From: an uncultured Anaerotignum sp.
GTDB taxonomy: Bacteria; Bacillota; Clostridia; Lachnospirales; Anaerotignaceae
Reading direction: 5' to 3'
DNA: 43,684 nt
NCBI GenBank assembly: GCA_944381385.1
Contig: CALWKZ010000073.1
Coordinates: 1-43,684 of the forward strand
Position numbers and translations under genes: made by a program. Positions 24,810-32,719 of this stretch are shown one piece after another. The notes under the pieces are model-generated. The model did no database searches and was not told where the DNA came from. It worked only from the letters and a program-made list of their open reading frames with translations. Each line of letters begins with the position of its first letter. Positions within the stretch are counted from its first letter, which is position 1.

Positions 24810-26003
24810 ATGGATTTTATTAGAAGAACTTGGGCAGAAATTGATTTGGATGCATTGGATTATAACATCAAAAGCATCAAATCCAAAATGAAAGACGGTC
24901 AAAAGGTAATGGGGATCGTAAAGGCGGACTGCTATGGTCATGGAGACGGCTTTATTTCCCGCAAATTGCAGGATGCAGGTTTTGACTGGTTCGGCGTTTC
25001 CAATATCGAGGAAGGCATGAGCCTGCGCAACGAAGGCATTGAAAAACCGATTCTGGTTTTGGGTTATACACCTGTGGACTGCGCTTCCATTATGGCAGAC
25101 AAAAAGATCACACAGGCTTTGATCGGTATGGAATATTGCCGTGCGCTGCAGGATGCCGCTGCAAAAGCTGGTGTTGTGGTAGACGGTCACATTAAACTGG
25201 ATACCGGTATGACACGTGTCGGCTTCCAGACAGACGACGAAAACTTCGAGGAATCCCTGAAAGAGATTCAGGAAGTAAGCAAAATGCCCAATATCCATAT
25301 TACAGGTATTTTTACCCATCACGCAGTAGCGGACGCATATCAGGGCGACAACCCTCAGTTTACAGATATGCAGTTCACACGCTTCACAAAAATGATCGAA
25401 GCGCTCCAGGCTGCCGGCGTGGATGTAGGCCTGCGCCACTGCGCAAACAGCGCTACCATCATTTCCTATCCTGAAAAACATCTGGATATGTGCCGTTCCG
25501 GTATCATTACATATGGTATGCTGCCCTCCGGCGAATGCGAAGGCCGCATCGATCTGAAACCTTTGATGACATTAAAGACCTCCATCGGTCTGGTAAAACA
25601 TGTAAAGGCCGGTTCTCAGCTGTCTTACGGCAGAACCTACACAGCGGAAACAGACCGTGTGATCGCGACGGTACCCATTGGCTATGCGGATGGCTATAAC
25701 AGAAACCTGTCCAATAAAGCAAGAATGCTGGTTAATGGCAAGTTTGCTCCCGTGGTTGGACGTGTCTGCATGGACCAGTGCATGATCGACGTAACAGATA
25801 TTCCCGATGTAAAAATGGGCGATGAAGTTGTTGTATTCGGTAAGCAGGGCGATCAGTGCCTGCCCATTGAAGAACTGGCAGATATGCTGGGCACCATCAA
25901 CTATGAGCTGACCTGTGTCGTTACTAAGAGAGTACCTCGTGTATATCTGGAAGGCGGCAAAATCGTTGGCATCGTAGACCACGTTCTGCATCAGTATAAA
26001 TAA
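24810..26003 (+). CDS. alr: Alanine racemase
   Basis: A 397-residue PLP enzyme interconverting L- and D-alanine. K38 in GIVKADCYGHG forms the internal aldimine (this motif is usually KANAYGHG), and Y273 in SYGRTY is the second catalytic base. KLDTGMTRVGF (129-139), HHAVADA, HCANSAT and VPIGYADGYNR are further family blocks, and MDQCMIDVTD marks the C-terminal beta domain. D-alanine is needed for the cell wall; in an alanine fermenter the racemase can also bring D-alanine into catabolism. It is monocistronic, with its own promoter and a shared bidirectional terminator. The start at 24810 follows AAAGGAAGCGG; an ATG five bases upstream is out of frame. Confidence 0.96.
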   Translation: MDFIRRTWAEIDLDALDYNIKSIKSKMKDGQKVMGIVKADCYGHGDGFISRKLQDAGFDWFGVSNIEEGMSLRNEGIEKPILVLGYTPVDCASIMADKKITQALIGMEYCRALQDAAAKAGVVVDGHIKLDTGMTRVGFQTDDENFEESLKEIQEVSKMPNIHITGIFTHHAVADAYQGDNPQFTDMQFTRFTKMIEALQAAGVDVGLRHCANSATIISYPEKHLDMCRSGIITYGMLPSGECEGRIDLKPLMTLKTSIGLVKHVKAGSQLSYGRTYTAETDRVIATVPIGYADGYNRNLSNKARMLVNGKFAPVVGRVCMDQCMIDVTDIPDVKMGDEVVVFGKQGDQCLPIEELADMLGTINYELTCVVTKRVPRVYLEGGKIVGIVDHVLHQYK

Positions 26004-26016
26004 GATAAATTCAAAA

Positions 26017-26061
26017 AACGGAGCGGATCTCGGAAGAAGAGATCTGCCCCGTTCTTTTTTT
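26017..26061. terminator. Bidirectional terminator between alr and the EamA gene
   Basis: AACGG and GATCTC arms pair with GAGATC and CCGTT in an imperfect long stem. Seven T follow on the plus strand, and six T follow on the minus strand, so it serves both convergent genes. Confidence 0.75.
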
Positions 26062-26109
26062 GCGCTTTTTTCATTGTATAGTCTTTTTTCTTTCTGCCAA
26101 GAATATATC

Positions 26110-27024
26110 TCAAGAAGAAGGCTCTGCGGCAGGGCGTCTTTTCAAAGAAAGAACAAAAACGGTAGCCACAATAAACAGAAAGCCTAAATAGTCGATCCAT
26201 TCCAGTTTTGTTTGGAGCCAGAGCACCGAAGCCAGGGTGGAGGAAAGGGGTTCCACACTGGCCAGCAGGCTGGATTTGGTGGGCCCGATGTATTTTACGC
26301 CATAAAGAAAAGTAATGTACGGCAGCATAGCGCCGAAAAATACCACAAACAGCAGACAGCCTATGGAAAGGACACTGACGGTACCCTCGATCTGCCAGAA
26401 GGGCTTGACGAAAGTGGTGCAGATGCCGCCCAGCAGCATTCCCCAGGCGATCAGATGGATGGTGTTGTACCGCCGCAGCAGACGCTGGGGGTAGGCGGTA
26501 TAAAAGGCCAGGGCCACAGCGGAAAGCAGGCCCCAGAACAACGCCGCGCCGGAAATATTCAAGGTATGGATGTTGCCGTGGGTCGCCAAAAGGAAAGTGC
26601 CAATGAGAGCAAAAGCCACAGCAATGATTTCCGCAAAAGAGGGCGCTTTGCGTATACGGATGGTACCGTATACCACCAGCATCACCGGCGCCAGGTATTG
26701 CAGCACCGTAGCGGTGGCGGCATTGGAATAGCCAATGGCTACAAAATAGCCGTACTGTACAAAAAGCATCCCGAAAAGAGAAAACAGCAAAAGTTCTTTG
26801 ACGTCTTTTTTTCTCTTCCATATATAAAAGATCTTTTTTCCTGATTTGTAAAATAAATAGGATAAAAGAAATGTACCAGCCAGAAGCATACGCACAGAAG
26901 CCAGCCATTTGGAGGAAAAGCCCATTTCCTGAAAGAGGAACTGGCCGACGGTTCCAGTGACGCCCCAGAGGCAGGCACTGAAGATACAGAGTGCGGAGCC
27001 TACAAAAGCCCGATTGTGAATCAT
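26110..27024 (-). CDS. EamA/DMT-superfamily transporter
   Basis: A 304-residue membrane protein with ten predicted hydrophobic helices arranged as two EamA repeats. The first repeat starts ALCIFSACLWGVTGTVGQFLF and contains FVQYGYFVAIGYSNAATATVLQYLAPV. The second contains GLLSAVALAFYTAYPQRLL and GPTKSSLLASVEPLSSTLASVLWL, the standard EamA closing segment. Members export or import amino acids, nucleobases or other metabolites; the substrate cannot be read from sequence. The start at 27024 follows AAAGGA. It stands alone on the minus strand between alr and pstS and converges on alr. An amino-acid exporter would make sense here, but that is only suggestion from context. Confidence 0.88.
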   Translation of the reverse strand: MIHNRAFVGSALCIFSACLWGVTGTVGQFLFQEMGFSSKWLASVRMLLAGTFLLSYLFYKSGKKIFYIWKRKKDVKELLLFSLFGMLFVQYGYFVAIGYSNAATATVLQYLAPVMLVVYGTIRIRKAPSFAEIIAVAFALIGTFLLATHGNIHTLNISGAALFWGLLSAVALAFYTAYPQRLLRRYNTIHLIAWGMLLGGICTTFVKPFWQIEGTVSVLSIGCLLFVVFFGAMLPYITFLYGVKYIGPTKSSLLASVEPLSSTLASVLWLQTKLEWIDYLGFLFIVATVFVLSLKRRPAAEPSS

Positions 27025-27051
27025 AGGAGATACAGTCCTTTCTTTATAATT

Positions 27052-27057
27052 ATTATA
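27052..27057 (-). promoter_or_regulatory. -10 element of the EamA gene
   Basis: TATAAT on the minus strand, 28 bases before the start codon. The best -35 match (TTGTGA) is only 15 bp away, so the promoter is weakly defined. Confidence 0.4.
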
Positions 27058-27154
27058 GGCAGAGGTATGCTATCACAAAAATGTCGAAAAGTCAATCAAT
27101 TAGGAGAGTTTATGTTAAATTTCTTATTTTTATAAAAATGGGAGAGTTATCTTT

Positions 27155-27209
27155 TTTACATGGATTTAACATAAAGAAGATTTTGGATTTAACAAAGCAG
27201 GATTATATT
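27155..27209 (+). promoter_or_regulatory. Candidate Pho boxes and promoter of pstS
   Basis: TTTACA (27155-27160), TTAACA (27166-27171) and TTAACA (27189-27194) resemble the TT(A/T/C)ACA repeats bound by PhoP in Bacillus. The first two start exactly 11 bp apart and the third 23 bp further on. TATATT (27204-27209) is a plausible -10, with no separate -35, as usual for PhoP-activated promoters. Confidence 0.5.
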
Positions 27210-27249
27210 GTAGAAGAAAGAAAAAAGCAGAAAAAAAGGAGAGAAAAAT

Positions 27250-28143
27250 ATGAAAAAGTTTTTAGCATTGGCATTAACCATGGTAGTTGCAGTATCTGCA
27301 CTGGCAGGCTGCGGCGGCAGTGAAGAAACAACAGGCGGCGATACAGCGGAAAGCACAGCTATGAGCGGTCCGATTTCCGTAGTATCCAGAGAAGACGGTT
27401 CCGGTACCAGAGGCGCATTTATCGAACTGTTCGGCATCGAAGAAGAGAACGAAGCAGGGGAAAAGGTAGACAATACGACCACCGCTGCGGAGATCACCAA
27501 CAGCACCGCTGTTATGATGACAACAGTAGCAGGCAATACAAGCGCTATCGGCTACATTTCCCTGGGTTCCCTGGATGACAGTGTAAAAGCGCTGAAGATC
27601 GACGGTGCAGAGGCAACTGTAGACAACATCAAAAGCGGCACTTACAAAGTATCCCGTCCTTTCAATATCGCAACAAAAGCGGATATTTCCGAGGTGGCAA
27701 GCGACTTTATCGCATTTATTCTGAGTGATGAAGGCCAGGCTGTGGTAGAAGAAAACGGCTACATCAGCGAAGGCAGCACAGGTGCATACACAGCATCCGG
27801 CATGAGCGGCAAGATCGTTGTGGCTGGTTCCTCTTCCGTAACACCTGTTATGGAAAAACTGAAAGAGGCCTATGTAGCGCTGAATCCTGACGTAACCATC
27901 GAAGTACAGCAGAACGACTCCACCACAGGCATGACTTCCGTAGCAGAAGGCGGCTGTGATATCGGTATGGCTTCCAGAGAAGTAAAAGACAGCGAACTGG
28001 AAAAGGGTCTGCAGCCCACAACCATCGCTCTGGATGGCATCGCAGTGATCGTGAACCAGGAAAATACTGTAAGCGATATGACAAGTGATACAGTAAAAGC
28101 AATCTTCACAGGCGCTGTAACAGACTGGTCCGAAATTGCCTAA
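27250..28143 (+). CDS. pstS: PstS-type phosphate-binding lipoprotein with swapped halves
   Basis: A 297-residue secreted lipoprotein with a signal peptide ending in SALAGC, lipidated C21. It is the extracellular phosphate receptor of the Pst ABC transporter. Order is unusual: residues 41-172 contain the blocks that normally form the second half of PstS (SREDGSGTRGAF at 46-57, AIGYISLGS at 99-107, SRPFNIATK), while residues 187-297 contain the normal first half (VAGSSSVTPVMEKL at 191-204, DSTTG at 223-227, CDIGMASRE at 236-244, ALDGIAVIVN at 260-269, IFTGAVTDWSE). All phosphate-contact blocks are kept, so it should bind phosphate after circular permutation. The start follows AAAGGAGAG. A terminator-like hairpin follows, as expected when the binding protein is needed in excess. 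Confidence 0.92.
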   Translation: MKKFLALALTMVVAVSALAGCGGSEETTGGDTAESTAMSGPISVVSREDGSGTRGAFIELFGIEEENEAGEKVDNTTTAAEITNSTAVMMTTVAGNTSAIGYISLGSLDDSVKALKIDGAEATVDNIKSGTYKVSRPFNIATKADISEVASDFIAFILSDEGQAVVEENGYISEGSTGAYTASGMSGKIVVAGSSSVTPVMEKLKEAYVALNPDVTIEVQQNDSTTGMTSVAEGGCDIGMASREVKDSELEKGLQPTTIALDGIAVIVNQENTVSDMTSDTVKAIFTGAVTDWSEIA

Positions 28144-28180
28144 CCACATAAGATAAAAAGTGAAAAGAGAAGGAATATTT

Positions 28181-28215
28181 TATGCCGAAAGAGTACTTCT
28201 TTCGGCATAATTTTT
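28181..28215 (+). terminator. Hairpin terminator / attenuator between pstS and pstC
   Basis: TATGCCGAAAGA (28181-28192) pairs perfectly with TCTTTCGGCATA (28198-28209) around a 5-nt loop, followed by ATTTTT. It probably limits pstCAB expression relative to pstS. Confidence 0.85.
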
Positions 28216-28237
28216 CAGAAAGGAGCGAAGAGAGCCA

Positions 28238-29077
28238 ATGAAAGAAGGCGTGATGAAGATAGTTTTCTTGTTGGCGGCGTGTTTCTCCATACTGGCGGTA
28301 GCGTTGATTTGTGTCTTCCTGTTTGCCAACGGCGTACCGGCGATTTTGAAGATTGGTGTGTTTGATTTCCTGCTGGGACAGAAGTGGATGCCTTCCAATA
28401 ATATATTTGGCATTTTCCCCATGATCGTCGGCAGTGTATACGTAACGGCAGGGGCCATCATCATCGGTGTTCCTATGGGGATATTATGCGCGGTTTTTCT
28501 GGCAAGATTTTGTCCCGAGAAATTATATAAAGTAATAAAGCCAGCGGTTTCCCTGCTGGCGGGTATCCCTTCCATCGTATACGGTTTCTTTGGCCTGGTG
28601 GTCATTGTGCCCATCATGCAGGATCTGGTGGGAGGCAGCGGGAAAGGTGTTTTGACGGCATCTATTCTGCTTGGCATTATGATTTTGCCGACAGTCATCG
28701 GCGTTTCGGAATCAGCGATCCGTGCTGTGCCCAATTCTTATTATGAAGGTGCTTTGGCTTTAGGGGCTACCCATGAGAGAAGCGTATTTTTTACACTTTT
28801 GCCTGCGGCGAAGCAGGGGATTCTGGCCGGTGTGATTTTGGGCGTTGGCCGTGCCATCGGTGAGACCATGGCGGTGGTTATGATCGCCGGGAACCAGCCG
28901 GTTGTACCGGACAGCATTTTCGGCGGCGTGCGTACCCTGACAGCGAATATCGTTATGGAAATGGGCTATGCGGCGGATCTGCATAGAGAAGCGTTATTAG
29001 GCACCGGTGTGGTACTGTTTGTATTTATCCTGTTGATCAATCTGTCCTTCTCGGCTTTGAAAAGGAGGAAATCCTGA
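28238..29077 (+). CDS. pstC: Phosphate ABC transporter permease PstC
   Basis: A 279-residue inner-membrane permease with about six helices. The family pattern is clear: FGIFPMIVGSVYVTAGAIIIGVPMGILCAVFLA, then [18 protein letters not shown], and the EAA loop [44 protein letters not shown], which contacts PstB. It forms the channel together with PstA. The start follows GAAAGGAGCGAAGAGAGCCA. Its TGA overlaps the ATG of pstA by one base, giving coupled translation. The N-terminal helix begins almost at once (VFLLAACFSILAVALICVFLF), so no long cytoplasmic extension is present. Confidence 0.95.
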   Translation: MKEGVMKIVFLLAACFSILAVALICVFLFANGVPAILKIGVFDFLLGQKWMPSNNIFGIFPMIVGSVYVTAGAIIIGVPMGILCAVFLARFCPEKLYKVIKPAVSLLAGIPSIVYGFFGLVVIVPIMQDLVGGSGKGVLTASILLGIMILPTVIGVSESAIRAVPNSYYEGALALGATHERSVFFTLLPAAKQGILAGVILGVGRAIGETMAVVMIAGNQPVVPDSIFGGVRTLTANIVMEMGYAADLHREALLGTGVVLFVFILLINLSFSALKRRKS

Positions 29078-29946
29078 TGCAAGTACAAAATAGAGAAAGA
29101 TTTTCACAGCGGCTGCGCAGTTATAAAAAACGGCCCTTATCTGCCTTTTTGTTCCTGCTGGTATTGATTTCCGCCGTTGTTACGCTGTCGGTGCTGATTG
29201 CGTTGATTGCCTATATCCTAATCAAGGGTATTCCTAATCTGAGTCCGGAGTTGTTTGCCTGGGAATATACCACAGAGAACGTTTCCATGATGCCTGCTAT
29301 TATCAATACGCTGATGATTACGGCACTATCTCTGCTGTTTGCGCTGCCCGTAGGCATCGCCTCCGCCATTTATCTGGTGGAGTACGCCAAACGGGGGAAC
29401 AAGCTGGTTTCTCTGGTACGAATCACCACGGAGACTTTGTCCGGGATTCCTTCCATCGTATATGGTCTGTTCGGCTATTTGTTTTTTAATATTTTCCTGG
29501 GATGGAGCTATACCATCTTAGGCGGTTCCCTGACTTTGGCTATCATGATTCTGCCTTTGATTATGCGTACCACGGAGGAAGCGCTGATCGCCGTTCCCGA
29601 TTTGTACCGGGAAGGCAGCTTTGGTCTGGGGGCAGGTAAATTGCGTACCGTATTTCGTATTGTACTGCCTTCGGCGGTACCTGGGATTCTGGCCGGCGTG
29701 ATTCTGGCAGTAGGCAGGATCGTAGGGGAAACGGCGGCGTTATTATATCCCGCCGGTACAGCGGCACAGGTGGCCGACGGGCTCATGTCCTCCGGCCGTA
29801 CCCTGGCGGTGCATATGTACGCGCTGCTGAATGAAGGTTTGTATATAGAGCAGGCTTATGCTACGGCAGTAGTTCTGCTGGTGATCGTTATCGGTATCAA
29901 CGCGTTGTCCGGGTTGATCGCGAAGAAGGTAGGAGTGAAGGATTAA
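29077..29946 (+). CDS. pstA: Phosphate ABC transporter permease PstA
   Basis: A 289-residue membrane protein, the second half of the Pst channel. It shows [48 protein letters not shown] and the EAA loop [44 protein letters not shown]. Its first helix is preceded by a basic stretch ([10 protein letters not shown]). It starts at ATG 29077 inside the pstC stop region and ends two bases before pstB. Six helices are expected. The gene order pstS-pstC-pstA-pstB-phoU is the classical one. Confidence 0.95.
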   Translation: MQVQNRERFSQRLRSYKKRPLSAFLFLLVLISAVVTLSVLIALIAYILIKGIPNLSPELFAWEYTTENVSMMPAIINTLMITALSLLFALPVGIASAIYLVEYAKRGNKLVSLVRITTETLSGIPSIVYGLFGYLFFNIFLGWSYTILGGSLTLAIMILPLIMRTTEEALIAVPDLYREGSFGLGAGKLRTVFRIVLPSAVPGILAGVILAVGRIVGETAALLYPAGTAAQVADGLMSSGRTLAVHMYALLNEGLYIEQAYATAVVLLVIVIGINALSGLIAKKVGVKD

Positions 29947-29948
29947 GC

Positions 29949-30698
29949 ATGGATAAATTTGAGATTTCTAATTTGGATCTGCATTACGGCGACTTTAAAG
30001 CGCTGAAAAATATCAATTTGAATATACCGGCGGGGGATATCACGGCCTTTATCGGGCCTTCCGGCTGCGGCAAGTCTACCCTTCTGAAGTCCCTGAACCG
30101 GATGAACGATCTGGTGGAAGGCTGCCGTATCGACGGGAAAGTGCTGCTGGATGGCGAGGATATTTATGGGAATATGGACATCAACCTGCTGCGCAAACGA
30201 GTAGGCATGGTATTCCAGAAGCCCAATCCCTTCCCTATGAGCATTTATGATAATGTGGCATATGGTCCCCGTACCCATGGCATCCATTCCAAGGTAAAGC
30301 TGGATGAGATCGTGGAGAAAGCCCTGCGGGACGCGGCCATTTGGGAGGAGGTAAAGGATCGTCTGAAAAAGAACGCCCTCGGCATGAGCGGCGGCCAGCA
30401 GCAACGTCTTTGCATCGCGCGCGCTCTGGCGGTGCAGCCGGAGGTACTGCTGATGGATGAGCCTACTTCGGCTCTGGACCCCATTTCTACCTCCAGGATC
30501 GAGGAACTTGCGGTGGAATTGAAAAAAGACTATACTATCATTATGGTAACGCACAATATGCAGCAGGCAGCCCGCATTTCTGACAGAACGGCATTTTTCC
30601 TTTTAGGGGAAGTGGTGGAATTTGGAGAAACGGAGCAGATTTTCTCCATGCCACAGGATAGACGTACAGAGGATTATATTACAGGGAGGTTTGGCTGA
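29949..30698 (+). CDS. pstB: Phosphate ABC transporter ATPase PstB
   Basis: A 249-residue ABC ATPase that powers phosphate import. Walker A is GPSGCGKST (36-44), the Q-loop lies in [20 protein letters not shown] (87-106), which is the PstB-specific sequence, the signature is MSGGQQQR (146-153), Walker B is [12 protein letters not shown] (166-177), and the switch His is in VTHNMQQA. The length is standard. It starts two bases after pstA, ends one base before phoU, and forms the cytoplasmic dimer under PstCA. Confidence 0.97.
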   Translation: MDKFEISNLDLHYGDFKALKNINLNIPAGDITAFIGPSGCGKSTLLKSLNRMNDLVEGCRIDGKVLLDGEDIYGNMDINLLRKRVGMVFQKPNPFPMSIYDNVAYGPRTHGIHSKVKLDEIVEKALRDAAIWEEVKDRLKKNALGMSGGQQQRLCIARALAVQPEVLLMDEPTSALDPISTSRIEELAVELKKDYTIIMVTHNMQQAARISDRTAFFLLGEVVEFGETEQIFSMPQDRRTEDYITGRFG

Positions 30699-30699
30699 T

Positions 30700-31365
30700 A
30701 TGCGTACTAGATTTGATGAGCAGCTGGATCAGCTGCATATAGAACTGATAAAAATGGGGGCGCTTTGTGAGGAAGCGATCACGGCGGCGCTGCGGTCTCT
30801 TTTTGAACGGGATATGAGTCTGATTCCCGTGGTGCTGGAAAAGGACGGCGAAATCGACCGGAAGGAACGGGAGATCGAAGCCCTGTGCATGCGGCTTTTG
30901 CTGCAGCAGCAGCCTGTGGCCAGAGACCTTCGCACCATTTCCTCCGCCTTAAAGATGATTTCCGATATGGAGAGAATCGGTGACCAGGCGGCGGATATTG
31001 TGGAGATTACGGAAAACATGCACGACAAGAATTTCGAGATCGCCAGCAGCATCCATATCCATTCCATGTCCAAGGAAGCGGTAAAAATGGTGACAAACAG
31101 TGTGGATTCCTTCGTAAAACGGGACTTGGCCCTGGCGGAGGAAGTGATCCGCTACGATGATATCGTGGATGATCTGTTTGCCAAGATCCGGGAAGAACTG
31201 ATCGAGCTGATGCGCCAGGGCGGCACAGAAGGAGAAGTGTACATTGACCTTTTGATGATCGCCAAGTATCTGGAGCGTATTGCTGACCATGCCACCAATA
31301 TCGCGGAATGGGTAGAATATTCCATCACAGGCGTCCATGGAAAAATGGACGGAGGAGAAGCATGA
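30700..31365 (+). CDS. phoU: PhoU, negative regulator of phosphate signalling
   Basis: A 221-residue all-helical protein with two PhoU repeats. RFDEQLDQLHIELIKMG opens the first repeat, and DMERIGDQAADIVE (about 88-101) and YLERIADHATNIAEW are the two metal-binding ExxxD helices. ATG 30700 is chosen because AGGGAGGT precedes it; the longer frame overlaps pstB. PhoU links the Pst transporter to PhoR and keeps the kinase off when phosphate is plentiful. Its stop overlaps the next start as ATGA, so the HD-domain protein is translationally coupled to it. Confidence 0.95.
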   Translation: MRTRFDEQLDQLHIELIKMGALCEEAITAALRSLFERDMSLIPVVLEKDGEIDRKEREIEALCMRLLLQQQPVARDLRTISSALKMISDMERIGDQAADIVEITENMHDKNFEIASSIHIHSMSKEAVKMVTNSVDSFVKRDLALAEEVIRYDDIVDDLFAKIREELIELMRQGGTEGEVYIDLLMIAKYLERIADHATNIAEWVEYSITGVHGKMDGGEA

Positions 31366-32021
31366 TCACATTTGAAGAAATACAGAAAAACGAAGATATC
31401 CGTACCTATATTCAAAGGGCGGATGAATCCTTGAGCGCTTTGGGCTACACGGAGCACTCTTTTGCTCATGTAACGAAGGTGGCGGAAACAGCGAAATACA
31501 TTCTGGAGACACTGGGGTATTCCGCTCATGAGGTGGAACTGGCCAGGATCGCCGGATTTATGCATGATATTGGCAATGTGGTAAATCGGGTCGATCATTC
31601 CCAGAGCGGCGCTGTCATGGCCTTTCGTATTTTGGATAAGCTGGGAATGCCGGCGGCGGATATCGCCACGGTAGTGGCGGCCATCGGCAATCATGATGAG
31701 GGCCACGGCGTTCCGGTCAATGCCATTGCGGCGGCACTGATTCTGGCGGATAAATCCGATGTGCGCCGGTCCCGCGTGCGCAACCGGGAGCAAAAGACAT
31801 TTGATATCCACGACAGAGTGAATTACTCTGTGGAAAAATCTGTTTTGAAGATCAACGAAGCTCATACGCTGATTAAGCTGAAGCTGACGGTAGACACCCA
31901 TTACAGTTCCGTCATGGACTATTTTGAAATTTTCCTGGAACGGATGATGCTCTGCCGAAAGGCCGCGGAGACCTTAGGACTGCGGTTTCAGCTGATGATC
32001 AACGAACAGTCATTGATGTAA
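31362..32021 (+). CDS. HD-domain phosphohydrolase inside the pho operon
   Basis: A 219-residue cytoplasmic protein with an HD metal-dependent phosphohydrolase domain: H36 (EHSFAHVTKV), H68-D69 (GFMHDIGN) and D130 (LILADKSDV), the H..HD..D set that binds the metals. Extra histidines H79 and H111 sit near the site. The start is the ATG of an ATGA overlap with phoU, so it is a true operon member rather than a chance neighbour. It lies between phoU and the phoP-phoR pair. Possible substrates are nucleotides or signalling nucleotides such as (p)ppGpp or cyclic dinucleotides, but the DNA does not say which. The second half is a mixed alpha/beta region with HTLIKLKLTVDTHYSSVMDYFEIF, not assigned to a known domain. 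Confidence 0.85.
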   Translation: MITFEEIQKNEDIRTYIQRADESLSALGYTEHSFAHVTKVAETAKYILETLGYSAHEVELARIAGFMHDIGNVVNRVDHSQSGAVMAFRILDKLGMPAADIATVVAAIGNHDEGHGVPVNAIAAALILADKSDVRRSRVRNREQKTFDIHDRVNYSVEKSVLKINEAHTLIKLKLTVDTHYSSVMDYFEIFLERMMLCRKAAETLGLRFQLMINEQSLM

Positions 32022-32035
32022 GAGGTGAGAAAAGA

Positions 32036-32719
32036 TTGATCTATCTGGTGGAAGACGATAAAAGCATACGGGAGCTGGTAGCTTATACTTTGAACAGTAC
32101 GGGGCTGGAGGCGGAGGGCTTTGAACGGCCTTCTGCGTTTTGGGCGGCCTGCGAAAAGCAGCTACCGGATCTGGTCCTGCTGGACATTATGCTGCCGGAG
32201 GAGGATGGCATACAGATTTTGCAGAAGCTGCGGCAAAACGAGGCGACCAGACGGATGCCGGTCATTATGCTGACGGCAAAGGGCAGTGAGTATGACAAGG
32301 TATTCGGTCTGGAAAACGGCGCCGACGATTATGTGGCGAAGCCCTTCGGCATGATGGAGCTTTTGGCCAGAGTGAAGGCACTGCTGCGCCGGACGGAAGA
32401 GCTGCGGCCCAATGGCGGGGAAAAGATTTACCGTCTGGAAGGGCTGGAAGTCAATGTGGACCAGTACCGGGTGCTTTCACAGGGGGAAGAAGTCGCTCTG
32501 ACGCGCAAGGAATTCGAAATGCTGTGTTATTTATTGGAAAACAAAGGCAGGGTCCTGACCAGGGACCAGCTTTTGAACAAGATCTGGGGTTACGCCTTTG
32601 ATGGGGAGAACCGTACGGTCGATGTGCATATCCGAACCCTGCGCCAGAAATTGGGCGAGTGCGGGAAATACATCGAAACCATCCGGGGCATAGGGTATAA
32701 GATAGGAGGAAACGGATGA
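32036..32719 (+). CDS. phoP: PhoP, phosphate response regulator (OmpR family)
   Basis: A 227-residue response regulator. The receiver has acidic pair D7-D8 (LVEDDKS), phospho-acceptor D50 ([11 protein letters not shown]), T80 and K102. The C-terminal winged helix contains [26 protein letters not shown] and [16 protein letters not shown]. Translation starts at TTG 32036, with GAGGTGAG 6-7 bases upstream; no ATG fits. It is expected to bind the TTAACA-type repeats upstream of pstS. The stop overlaps the phoR start as ATGA. The phosphate-specific assignment comes from position in the operon. Confidence 0.92.
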   Translation: MIYLVEDDKSIRELVAYTLNSTGLEAEGFERPSAFWAACEKQLPDLVLLDIMLPEEDGIQILQKLRQNEATRRMPVIMLTAKGSEYDKVFGLENGADDYVAKPFGMMELLARVKALLRRTEELRPNGGEKIYRLEGLEVNVDQYRVLSQGEEVALTRKEFEMLCYLLENKGRVLTRDQLLNKIWGYAFDGENRTVDVHIRTLRQKLGECGKYIETIRGIGYKIGGNG

